DNA of 7,083 bases from Prevotella sp. (GCA_021204735.1 JAJPYV010000185.1:1-7083); one strand, 5' to 3'; positions 1 through 7,083 are shown, counted from the first letter of the stretch. The notes: generated from the sequence alone by a model not told the origin. Translations and numbers: made by a program.

Positions 1-1
1 A

Positions 2-1060
2 TACCGGGTACTTGCCGTACCAGCAGCCAACCGTGATGAGCGGGAGCAAACGATAATAGAGAATTTCGATGACAACTACACAGGTACACAGAAAGATGAT
101 TACGATGTGCTTATCACAACAGAGGTGCTTAGCGAGGGTGTCAACCTGCACCGAGCCAACGTAATCCTCAACTACGACACACCATGGAACTCCACACGGC
201 TTATGCAGCGCATAGGACGCGTAAACCGTATCGGTTCTACTGCAAAATATATCTACGTTTACAATTTCCTGCCAAGTGCACAAGGTGATGAACAGATTGA
301 CCTTGTAAAAAAGGCGCATACGAAGATACAGTCATTCCATGTTCTCTTTGGCGAAGACAGCAAGATTTTCACTGATGATGAGGTGATTGTGTATCATGAA
401 ATATCCAGAGCCATTGACGATGAGGAGTCTCCATTGCAAAAATACATCTATGAACTCAGGCAATTCAGGGAAAATCATCCTGCAAGATATTCCCAGATAA
501 AGAACAAGAATGATGGTTGGCAGATTGCATCATCAAGAGAAGGCACGGCTTATTTCCTCATACAAAGCGAGAAATATGGGCGGCTTGCAATACAGGTTAC
601 GGATGATGAACAGAGCGTAATATCAGATATTTCCCTTATCGAGAATTTGTGTGTAAATGAGAATACACCATCAGTGCCGTTGCCTGATAATTGGACTAAA
701 ATTTGCCGTAATGCCACTCTGTATTACAAACAGTATTTCGTAAAGCTCAACGGCTCAAGGGCTGTAGATAAGAAAACACAGGCAAAAGGTGTTGTCGTAA
801 AACTATTCTCAACAACTGGAATATCGCAAAAGACAAAAAACTTATTGCAACAGGCACAAATGCTTGTCAATGGAGGGAACATTGATATGATACGCAAAAT
901 ATTGAAAATCGGTGCGGCAAAATATGGAGATGGACAACAACTATTTGATTTAAAACCAGAGGAAATAGATAAAATCATTGAACAGGAGATAGAGCACCTT
1001 GTTAAAAAGACAGATGAAGAGCAGGGTATTGCCTCAATCCTGCTTGCTACTGTTAGATAA
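2..1060 (+). CDS. SF2/SNF2-like helicase, C-terminal part (5'-partial)
   Basis: The reading frame is open from the first full codon, so the gene starts outside the window; 352 residues are visible before the TAA. The GTG at 107 lies inside the conserved helicase domain and is not a start. The helicase C-terminal domain is clear: motif V (TTEVLSEGVNL, bases 116-148) and motif VI with the arginine fingers (QRIGRVNRIG, bases 206-235). The remaining 270 or so residues are a charged, mostly helical C-terminal extension ending in a Glu/Lys-rich stretch. This layout matches SNF2-related helicases found with restriction or defence methylases, many of which carry an N-terminal phospholipase D-like nuclease domain; whether this one does cannot be seen. 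It should use ATP to translocate on DNA. The next gene, an adenine methylase, starts 25 bases downstream, so the two are probably co-transcribed and act together. Confidence 0.9.
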   Translation, partial: YRVLAVPAANRDEREQTIIENFDDNYTGTQKDDYDVLITTEVLSEGVNLHRANVILNYDTPWNSTRLMQRIGRVNRIGSTAKYIYVYNFLPSAQGDEQIDLVKKAHTKIQSFHVLFGEDSKIFTDDEVIVYHEISRAIDDEESPLQKYIYELRQFRENHPARYSQIKNKNDGWQIASSREGTAYFLIQSEKYGRLAIQVTDDEQSVISDISLIENLCVNENTPSVPLPDNWTKICRNATLYYKQYFVKLNGSRAVDKKTQAKGVVVKLFSTTGISQKTKNLLQQAQMLVNGGNIDMIRKILKIGAAKYGDGQQLFDLKPEEIDKIIEQEIEHLVKKTDEEQGIASILLATVR

Positions 1061-1085
1061 TGTTACTAAAAATAGAGATAGAAAT

Positions 1086-4000
1086 ATGGAAGGGACACAA
1101 CAATATAATATTAATCGGGAATCATTAAGAACATTTCTTGGCAGTTCATATCAAGGGGTGCAATCATTCCTCGACAACATATTCTTTCCGATTTTCGGGA
1201 CGGAGAATTACATAGACCAATACTGCACCGATCTGTTACAAAACCAGCCTGAATTGCTGCCAATGGCAAATGCCACTGGAATAAAGGCAATTAAAATCGT
1301 AGGCAGTATGATGATTGAGGTGCAGACGCTTGAAATACTCGATATCACTGTTGATGACAATATAATGATGGAGCGCAGCAGAGTGAACATCCAGCAACTT
1401 GTCCGCAAGGTGATGGAGGCGTATTCGTGTGCTTTCATGATTTTCCATTATGAGAACAGCGTTGACAGGGACTGGCGTTTCTCTTTCTGCCATAAGGGAG
1501 GAACAAACGACAGTATGACAGACAGCAAACGCTATACTTTCCTGCTCGGACCGGGACAGGCATGCCGCACCGCCACTGATAACTTTTTGGAAATTTACAG
1601 GAACCAGGACAACATATCAATAGAACTCATAAAGAAGGCATTCTCCGTTGAGGCTCTGTCAAAGGAATTTTTTGGAAAATACAAGGACAAATACAATAAA
1701 TTTGTCAGTTATATGGAGAATGATAAAACTATTCTCGATGAGTTCATTGACAAGACTTTCGATAAGTCAGGAATGACTGCCGATGAGATTGCCGACCGTG
1801 AAAGGAAACCTATACGAGACTATGTAAAGAAACTTCTTGGGCGTATTGTATTCTTGCATTTCATTCAGAAAAAGGGCTGGCTCGGAGTCAAGACAGGAAA
1901 TGAATGGGGTAGTGGCGACACCAATTTTATGATGAACCTGTTTGAAAAAGCCTCCGATGGGCAAAAGGCAGACTTTCTCGACAGTGTGCTTGAACCACTG
2001 TATGCAAACGCTTTGGATTTGAACAGAGCGAATAAAAATGATGTCTATGACACACAAGTTAAAGGAATAGGCAAAATACGCATTCCATATCTGAACGGTG
2101 GACTTTTCGAGAGGGATGTGTTGGATGAAAAGAAAGCGGAATTCCCTGCGGAATTTTTCAGCGAATTGCTTGAGATGTTCGCGGAATACAATTTCACGAT
2201 AGACGAAAACGACCCTAACGATGCGGAGATTGGCGTTGACCCGGAAATGCTGGGGCGCATTTTCGAGAACCTTCTTGAGGATAACAAAGACAAGGGCGCA
2301 TTCTACACCCCGAAGGAAATAGTGCAGTATATGTGCCGTGAGAGCCTTATCGCATATCTTCAAAATGGTTTCAACGAAAATGAGAAAAAGATTATTCGTG
2401 ATTTCGTAAACAAGCCATACGATACAGATATCAATGATATAAAAGACAAAATCCTAAAGCGTCTGAAAGACGTGAAAATCCTTGACCCCGCAATCGGGTC
2501 GGGAGCATTCCCAATGGGGCTTTTGCGTGAACTTTTTGCTTGTCGCAATGCCATTGAAAATACAGGAACTATCTCCCAAGCTGATATCAAGCGAGAGATA
2601 ATACAGAATAATATTTACGGCGTGGATATAGAACGTGGAGCAGTTGACATCGCACGCTTACGTTTCTGGCTCGCTCTTGTCGTTGATGAGACAGAACCGA
2701 CAACACTGCCTAACCTTGACTATAAAATCATGCAGGGCAATTCTCTCTTGGAAAGTTATCATGGAATTGATTTGAGTATTTTGACTGAAAAAAAGATGCA
2801 GATTTTCCAGCCACAACGAAACCTTTTTGGTGAGATAGAAGACAGTCAATTGAAGTTGACATTTACAGAAGAAGATTATTCTGAAAATTTGCAATCACTC
2901 ATAAATGATTATTATGGTACTGACCAACATCAAATTAAAGCAGAACTGAATAAGAAAATAGATGATATCATCCGTCATCATTTGCTTTACAATTTGGATA
3001 TGAGGTTACAACAGTCTCAACGGTTTGAAGATAGTATATTGAAAACAAGCGACGACAAACCAACACCAAAACAGGAAAAGGAAATAGAAAAACAGAGGGA
3101 TATTCAGAAAGTATATTCTCAACTTATTGCTGAAGTCAAGAATATTGACCTACAGAGCAACGAACATTTCTTTCTCTGGCATACTTATTTCAAGGATGTT
3201 TTCGATAATGAGGGCTTTGACATCGTTATCGGTAATCCTCCATACATAAGTGCACCGACACAAATAGCAAATCCTGTACTTTTAGTTCAAAGGCAAAGGA
3301 TAATAGACAGTAATAAATATGATACTCTCAACGAAAAATGGGATCTATACATACCTTTCATGGAATTTGGTATGCAATCGCTTTCTCCAAATGGAATATT
3401 CACTATGATTGTACCTTATCCTCTTACTAATCAGAAGTACGGTAAGAAAATGCGTGAGATGATAAACGAGGAATACCGTTTATTGGAAATTGTTGATCTT
3501 AATGGCACAAAGGTTTTCGAGAATGCCACAGTTAGTAATTGCATTCCGTTTATTCAGAAAAGTGAGCCATTCGGTGAAGTGAGAATATCACAAATTAATG
3601 ATGATAAAAAAATTTACGAAGTAAGGAGAAAGACTCCTTCAATGCTCATACAAGATGATGATAAATATGTTTGGAATCTTTCTGATGAAATTCGTTCAAC
3701 AAATCGTTTCCCAGAAATGAATGTCCTCGGTGATTTTTGCTACATAAGTAAAGGTATGGTTCTTAATGCCGATGAGAAAACGGCAAAGGGTGATTTTAAA
3801 AAGGATGACCTTATAAGCGACCATTTTGACGAAATACATAGTCGGAAATACATTGAAGCCAAAGACATTGATAAATATAAAGTAAAGCGTGAGCGTTATC
3901 TTGAATGGAATACTGAACGATGCCCTGATAAACTTAGCAGACCGACATTCAGGGAGTTGTATGATTGTCCGAAACTTGTAATAAACCGTTTAGGAGAGTT

Positions 4001-4457
4001 GAAGGTTTATATAGATATTGATACCCATTATCTACATAGTGATTCTATGTTTTGCGCTGTTTTGTGGAAAGACCTTAAAGGTGTTTCTAACAAGAGCATA
4101 ACTTCAAGTATAAAAAAATTTTGTAATTATAAACGATATAAATTGGAGCAAATTTCTAAAGGTGTAAATTTATACTATTTGTTGGGAATTCTCAATTCCT
4201 CGACAGCAGCTTTACTGTTGGCAGACCAAAGAGGAGGAGATTATCATATTTATCCTGAACATATCAGGAAAATTCCTATTCCTTCTGTTTCCATTGAACA
4301 ACAAACTCCTATCATTAATCTCGTTAAATGCATTCTTTCTATAAAATGTGCTAACCCTCAAGCAGATATTAGTGAGCAACAAAGAAAAATAGATAGTCTT
4401 GTAAGTCAACTCTACGGCTTAACTGCAGAGGAAATTGCTTTTATCGAAAAACTTTAA
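1086..4457 (+). CDS. Eco57I/PglX-type N6-adenine DNA methyltransferase of a restriction-like system
   Basis: This 1123-residue protein is predicted to methylate adenine N6 in a specific DNA sequence using S-adenosylmethionine. The ATG at 1086 (MEGTQQ) is chosen because an open frame extending back to 999 would overlap the helicase gene by 62 bases and adds an atypical N-terminus. Visible in order: an N-terminal domain of unknown role (about 40-175, ending in RYTFLLGPGQACRTA); a helical region; the family motif LGRIFENLLEDNKDKGAFYTP (about 389-409); SAM-binding motif I DPAIGSGAF (467-475); GVDIERGAVDIARLRFWL (512-529); a charged helical insertion (about 624-687); catalytic motif IV GNPPYIS (716-722); and a TaqI-type specificity domain with LLGILNSS (1032-1039) and KIPIPS (1062-1067). 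It ends with a LYGLTAEEI segment (about 1109-1117) usual in this family. No clear PD-(D/E)XK nuclease is seen, so cleavage may depend on the helicase or on a gene outside the window. It could be called PglX-like or DrmMI-like, but the system type is not settled. Confidence 0.93.
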   Translation: MEGTQQYNINRESLRTFLGSSYQGVQSFLDNIFFPIFGTENYIDQYCTDLLQNQPELLPMANATGIKAIKIVGSMMIEVQTLEILDITVDDNIMMERSRVNIQQLVRKVMEAYSCAFMIFHYENSVDRDWRFSFCHKGGTNDSMTDSKRYTFLLGPGQACRTATDNFLEIYRNQDNISIELIKKAFSVEALSKEFFGKYKDKYNKFVSYMENDKTILDEFIDKTFDKSGMTADEIADRERKPIRDYVKKLLGRIVFLHFIQKKGWLGVKTGNEWGSGDTNFMMNLFEKASDGQKADFLDSVLEPLYANALDLNRANKNDVYDTQVKGIGKIRIPYLNGGLFERDVLDEKKAEFPAEFFSELLEMFAEYNFTIDENDPNDAEIGVDPEMLGRIFENLLEDNKDKGAFYTPKEIVQYMCRESLIAYLQNGFNENEKKIIRDFVNKPYDTDINDIKDKILKRLKDVKILDPAIGSGAFPMGLLRELFACRNAIENTGTISQADIKREIIQNNIYGVDIERGAVDIARLRFWLALVVDETEPTTLPNLDYKIMQGNSLLESYHGIDLSILTEKKMQIFQPQRNLFGEIEDSQLKLTFTEEDYSENLQSLINDYYGTDQHQIKAELNKKIDDIIRHHLLYNLDMRLQQSQRFEDSILKTSDDKPTPKQEKEIEKQRDIQKVYSQLIAEVKNIDLQSNEHFFLWHTYFKDVFDNEGFDIVIGNPPYISAPTQIANPVLLVQRQRIIDSNKYDTLNEKWDLYIPFMEFGMQSLSPNGIFTMIVPYPLTNQKYGKKMREMINEEYRLLEIVDLNGTKVFENATVSNCIPFIQKSEPFGEVRISQINDDKKIYEVRRKTPSMLIQDDDKYVWNLSDEIRSTNRFPEMNVLGDFCYISKGMVLNADEKTAKGDFKKDDLISDHFDEIHSRKYIEAKDIDKYKVKRERYLEWNTERCPDKLSRPTFRELYDCPKLVINRLGELKVYIDIDTHYLHSDSMFCAVLWKDLKGVSNKSITSSIKKFCNYKRYKLEQISKGVNLYYLLGILNSSTAALLLADQRGGDYHIYPEHIRKIPIPSVSIEQQTPIINLVKCILSIKCANPQADISEQQRKIDSLVSQLYGLTAEEIAFIEKL

Positions 4458-4489
4458 ATCATTAATGTTTTGACGAGTTTTGAGAAATG

Positions 4490-4501
4490 CATATTAATAT
4501 G
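4490..4501. repeat. 12-base perfect palindrome in AT-rich intergenic DNA
   Basis: CATATTAATATG reads the same on both strands and lies 33 bases after the methylase stop, in the AT-rich gap before the decayed ATPase gene. It has no loop and is followed by no T-run, so it is not a convincing terminator. A dimeric regulator could bind it, but in such AT-rich DNA a chance palindrome is plausible. Nothing else gene-like is seen between 4458 and 4601. Confidence 0.3.
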
Positions 4502-4573
4502 ACATATAGTTTCGATTATCATGTAAATATCAGTTTTATTGCATAAATAATTTCATTTGTCGGATATTATTTG

Positions 4574-4581
4574 TACTTTTG
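4574..4581 (+). promoter_or_regulatory. Candidate Bacteroidetes -7 box (TAnnTTTG)
   Basis: TACTTTTG matches the Bacteroidetes sigma-ABfr -7 consensus TAnnTTTG exactly and lies 20 bases before the ATG of the decayed ATPase gene at 4602. A TTTG occurs at 4556-4559, but its spacer of 14 bases is shorter than the usual 19-21, so the -33 element is weak or absent. It is probably the original promoter of the now broken gene. Confidence 0.4.
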
Positions 4582-4601
4582 AAAAAATTTCAGAGAGTAC
4601 T

Positions 4602-5113
4602 ATGAAATATCCAATAGGAATACAAAGTTTCGAGGAACTGCGAAAGGGTGGTTATGTTTATGTCGACAAGACAGCACAGATATATGAGCTTGTGACAACA
4701 AGCGCATACGATATGCTTTCGAGACCCAATTGTTTCAGTAAGTCATTGCTGCTTTCCACGATGAAGGCATATTTTGAAGGAAAGAAAGAACTCTTCAAAG
4801 GACTTGCGGTTGAAAAGTTGGAAAAGGATTGGAAACAATATCCGGTATTGTATTTAGACTTGAACAAGAACAATTCGCCATACGACAGGAAGGAATGTTT
4901 GGATGAAGTATTAATAATAAGATATCGGACTATGATATAATAAGTGGGGTGGACGGTGAGTTCATTTATCTTGCGAGTATGTTATACCAGAGCGGTTATT
5001 ATACGATAAAAGGTTTTGATAATAGATTTCGGAAATATACTCTTGGTTTTCCGAATATGGAGGTTGAGAACGCTTTCAAAAATTGTTTGGTGAAATATTT
5101 CCGCAAGAAATAG
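4602..5113 (+). pseudogene. Remnant of AAA-ATPase-like / DUF1703 (PD-(D/E)XK) family gene
   Basis: Two pieces of one protein family lie in different frames. The first (4602 to about 4914) starts with MKYPIGIQSFEELR and runs through YVYVDKTAQIYEL to YPVLYLDLN, the typical N-terminus of AAA-ATPase-like (PF09820) proteins. Its frame then leaves the family and stops at 4940. The second piece, one frame over (about 4907-5113), contains SMLYQSGYYTIKGFD and YTLGFPNMEVENAF, which in intact proteins lies a few hundred residues further on, just before the nuclease-like DUF1703 domain. It ends at TAG, and that domain is absent. Intact members are roughly 500 residues, so most of the ATPase region and all of the nuclease region are gone. 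The phosphate-binding loop is also damaged: SRPNCFSKS replaces the usual SRPRRFGKS, losing the glycine. The TTG at 4557 extends the frame but is not a likely start. The family is commonly multi-copy in Bacteroidales; its function is poorly known. Confidence 0.82.
5015..5045 (+). promoter_or_regulatory. Weak candidate promoter for the exporter cluster
   Basis: TTTG at 5015-5018 is followed after exactly 19 bases by TACTCTTG (5038-5045), one mismatch from the Bacteroidetes -7 consensus TAnnTTTG. It lies about 100 bases before the exporter start, inside the decayed ATPase gene. The -7-like bases also encode the family-conserved YTLG residues, so the match may be accidental. No better promoter was seen between 4950 and 5145. 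Confidence 0.22.
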
Positions 5114-5145
5114 TGAGAAATCGTAGATGATTCCATCATGTAACA

Positions 5146-5925
5146 ATGAAAATGGAAGGACAGAAGAAAGAGAAATTATCTGACGTGGGGGATTTTATAT
5201 CCGAGTATTGTTCGCACATGATTGGATGTGGCGTGCACACGTCACGTGTTATACGCTGTGCAAAAAGGATAGCGGTAGGATTCGGGTATGAAGTCAAGAT
5301 GAGTGCATTCCAAAGAATCATCATTATGACCATGTTGGACAAGGAAACGCATGAGCATTATAATGATGTGATTGATATAACAACACTTCCTATCAGTTTT
5401 GAGCATAACGCCAGATTAAGTGCACTAAGTTGGGAAATGTACGACAATCACTTGTCGCTTGAAACAATGTGGCGGAAATACCACCATATAATCAGTAGGC
5501 CGTTTATCCATCCCTTATTCGTTCTGCTGATGGTGGGCTTTGCCAACGCAGCTTTCTGCCGTCTGTTCGGTGGCGACTGGTTGTCGATGGCTGTTGTTTT
5601 CTCCGCTACAGTATGCGGATTTTTCCTCAAACAGCAGATGCTTAAAGCAGGTATCAGTCAATATTTAGCATTTATCGTATCGGCTTTTGTGGCTTCACTC
5701 TGTGCCTCAACGTCATTGATATTTAATACCACATCTGATATCGCTCTTGCAACCAGTGTGCTTTATCTTATTCCTGGCGTTCCAATTATAAATGGCATGA
5801 TAGACATCGTTGAAGGACACGTGTTGAATGGCATTACCCGTCTGATACAGGCATTACTGTTGATAATATGTGTAGCCGCAGGACTATCGTTCACCTTGTT
5901 GTTGGTTAAAAACAGTTTGATATGA
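5146..5925 (+). CDS. Threonine/serine exporter ThrE family, large subunit (DUF1212 domain)
   Basis: This 259-residue inner-membrane protein matches the N-terminal half of ThrE-type amino-acid exporters (PF06738), which export threonine and serine in characterised members; the substrate here is inferred. Residues 1-115 are a soluble, cytoplasmic-type region with the family pattern CGVHTSRVIRCAKRIAVGFGY (about 28-48). About five hydrophobic segments follow (roughly 120-141, 145-162, 172-194, 199-220, 228-254). The conserved LIPGVPIINGMIDI (208-221) sits in the fourth. In actinobacterial ThrE the two halves are fused; here the second half is the next gene, overlapping by the four bases ATGA, which suggests translational coupling and a two-subunit complex. 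The start is the first ATG (MKMEG); a second ATG two codons later is also possible. There is no strong ribosome binding site, as is usual in Bacteroidetes. Confidence 0.9.
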   Translation: MKMEGQKKEKLSDVGDFISEYCSHMIGCGVHTSRVIRCAKRIAVGFGYEVKMSAFQRIIIMTMLDKETHEHYNDVIDITTLPISFEHNARLSALSWEMYDNHLSLETMWRKYHHIISRPFIHPLFVLLMVGFANAAFCRLFGGDWLSMAVVFSATVCGFFLKQQMLKAGISQYLAFIVSAFVASLCASTSLIFNTTSDIALATSVLYLIPGVPIINGMIDIVEGHVLNGITRLIQALLLIICVAAGLSFTLLLVKNSLI

Positions 5926-6413
5926 TTGCAGTAGATATTTTAGCAGATGCATTTTTCGCAGCCTTAGCAGCAGTAGGATTCGGGGCGATATCCGACCCAC
6001 CATTGCGGGCATTCCGTTATATCATTATATTGGCGGCAGTTGGGCATGCGGCACGTTTCTGTCTGATGAACTATGCCGGTGTGGAGATATCCACAGGTTC
6101 GCTTGTGGCATCACTGATTATCGGGTTCGGCAGTCTATGGCTTGGGAAATTGGCACATACCCCGATAACCGTGCTTTATATTCCTTCTGTGCTGCCCATG
6201 GTACCGGGAAAATTCGCTTATAACATTATCTTCTCGCAGATTATGTACCTGCAAAATATGGGCGACACGGTGGAGCGTGCCAAATATATGGATATGTTTT
6301 TCTCCAACGTCATGGTAACATGCACTGTGGTGTTCATGCTTGTTGTTGGAGGAGTGTTGCCAATGCTGTTCTTCCCCAAACGGGTATATTCATTAACAAG
6401 ACGTAAACATTAG
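5922..6413 (+). CDS. Threonine/serine exporter family, small subunit (ThrE_2-like)
   Basis: This 163-residue, very hydrophobic protein corresponds to the C-terminal half of ThrE exporters (PF12821 type). About five membrane segments are visible (roughly 5-22, 31-48, 57-75, 80-97, 125-150), with a positively charged cytoplasmic-type tail (KRVYSLTRRKH). The segment LYIPSVLPMVPGKFAY (85-100) is the counterpart of the PGVP motif of the large subunit; this pseudo-symmetry is typical of the family. Its ATG overlaps the TGA of the preceding gene, fixing the start and implying that the two products are made together and form one transporter in the inner membrane. The following membrane protein gene begins five bases after its stop. 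Substrate specificity for threonine or serine is inferred from the family. Confidence 0.9.
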   Translation: MIAVDILADAFFAALAAVGFGAISDPPLRAFRYIIILAAVGHAARFCLMNYAGVEISTGSLVASLIIGFGSLWLGKLAHTPITVLYIPSVLPMVPGKFAYNIIFSQIMYLQNMGDTVERAKYMDMFFSNVMVTCTVVFMLVVGGVLPMLFFPKRVYSLTRRKH

Positions 6414-6418
6414 AGCAA

Positions 6419-7083
6419 GTGGAGATTTTCTGGAAAACCATAGGACTGTACAATTCAGCTACGTGGATATGCCAAATAGGGATTATCCTTGTAGGTATCA
6501 TCCTCACTGTCATGCTGTTTAAAGGGCCAAGACGCTGGAATGTCATCGGCATGAAAATATATCTGATTGCGCTGTACCTTTGGATTGCTATTGCCTATTA
6601 CTCGATATATTGTGAGGAACGGAACTACAATAATGTCATGGCAATTTTCTGGGGAGTGCTTGCCGCATCGTGGCTGTGGGATTTAATTGCCGGTTACACC
6701 ACTTTCGAGAGCAATCATAAACATACGAAATTAGCGTGCGTATTGTTGGTTTTGCCCTTTCTATATCCTGTAATATCGTTGTTGCGAGGCATGAGTTTCC
6801 CGGAAATGACATCACCCGTAATGCCCTGTTCGGTAGTGGTTTTCACCATCGGACTGATGCTTATGTTCTCACGCAAAGTAAACCTGTTTATTGTGTTAAT
6901 GCTTTGCCATTGGTCGGTTATCGGAATTTCAAAAACTTTCTATTTCAACATACCGGAAGATTACCTGCTTACATGCGCTTCCGTTCCTGCCGTGTATATA
7001 TTTCTGAAAGATTATTTCCTTTCTGACTTGCACGATGTTACAAAGCCGCCTGAACTGGGTTCTCTTAACAGCATGTATAATTG
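6419..7083 (+). CDS. DUF6064-family multi-pass membrane protein (3'-partial)
   Basis: The frame is open from a stop at 6404 to the window end, giving 221 residues with no stop. The chosen start is GTG at 6419, because the family N-terminus (EIFWKTIGLYNSATWICQI) begins there, there is no in-frame ATG upstream, and the first internal ATG lies about 32 codons in. About seven hydrophobic segments are visible (roughly 15-34, 43-62, 72-92, 104-122, 136-150, 154-170, 183-198). Recognisable conserved stretches are AIFWGVLAASWLWDLIAGYTT (75-95), RGMSFPEMTSPVMPCSVVVF (123-142) and LCHWSVIGISKTFYFNIPED (162-181). The gene follows the exporter after only five bases, so it is probably in the same transcript. 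The role of DUF6064 proteins is unknown to me. The protein probably ends soon after the window edge, since the last 20 or so residues are already hydrophilic. Confidence 0.82.
   Translation, partial: MEIFWKTIGLYNSATWICQIGIILVGIILTVMLFKGPRRWNVIGMKIYLIALYLWIAIAYYSIYCEERNYNNVMAIFWGVLAASWLWDLIAGYTTFESNHKHTKLACVLLVLPFLYPVISLLRGMSFPEMTSPVMPCSVVVFTIGLMLMFSRKVNLFIVLMLCHWSVIGISKTFYFNIPEDYLLTCASVPAVYIFLKDYFLSDLHDVTKPPELGSLNSMYN

Noticed and set aside
999..1085. Longer start of the methylase gene at 999
   Set aside because: It would overlap the end of the helicase gene by 62 bases and add an unconserved-looking N-terminus; ATG 1086 in the 25-base spacer arrangement is more natural.
1767..2363. 198-codon open frame on the minus strand
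   Set aside because: It lies wholly inside the methylase gene, over its conserved motif region, and its translation shows no recognisable family; it is an antisense shadow.
4481..5121. TGAGAAAT at 4481-4488 and again at 5114-5121, flanking the decayed ATPase gene like a target-site duplication
   Set aside because: Eight AT-rich bases in a region this size can recur by chance, and no transposase or terminal inverted repeats accompany them.
5127..5139. Small hairpin ATGAT-TCC-ATCAT just before the exporter start
   Set aside because: A five-pair AT-rich stem with a three-base loop is too weak to call a terminator or regulatory RNA structure.
6736..7026. 96-codon open frame on the plus strand
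   Set aside because: It is out of frame with, and inside, the DUF6064 gene, whose translation shows clear membrane segments and conserved family stretches.

Overview
The window looks like chromosomal DNA of a Bacteroidales bacterium (Bacteroides/Phocaeicola/Prevotella type). The reasons are the protein families present (an N-terminal MKYPIGIQ-type AAA-ATPase-like remnant, a DUF6064 membrane protein, a ThrE exporter split into two genes), TAnnTTTG-like promoter elements, and the general lack of strong Shine-Dalgarno sequences. This is inferred from the sequence alone; no search was run. All genes recognised are on the + strand.

Left part (1-4457): a two-gene restriction/defence-type module. 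It begins inside a superfamily 2 (SNF2-like) helicase gene whose start lies outside the window. Twenty-five bases after its stop comes an intact gene for a large N6-adenine DNA methyltransferase of the Eco57I/PglX type (1123 aa). It has an N-terminal domain of unknown role, a DPAIGSGAF SAM-binding motif, a GNPPY catalytic motif and a TaqI-type C-terminal specificity domain. The pair resembles helicase-methylase cores seen in BREX-, DISARM- and other restriction-like systems, but no definite type can be assigned because the upstream genes are missing.

Middle part (4458-5145): an AT-rich junction followed by a decayed gene of the AAA-ATPase-like/DUF1703 family. Two fragments in different frames remain, and the bulk of the ATPase domain and the nuclease domain are lost. 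This stretch probably marks the edge of the accessory (defence) region.

Right part (5146-7083): an ordinary-looking membrane gene cluster. Two overlapping genes (sharing ATGA) encode the two halves of a threonine/serine exporter of the ThrE family. Five bases later a GTG-started gene encodes a DUF6064 multi-pass membrane protein that runs off the end of the window. The three genes are probably one transcription unit.

No rRNA, tRNA, CRISPR array, insertion sequence or integrase was seen.
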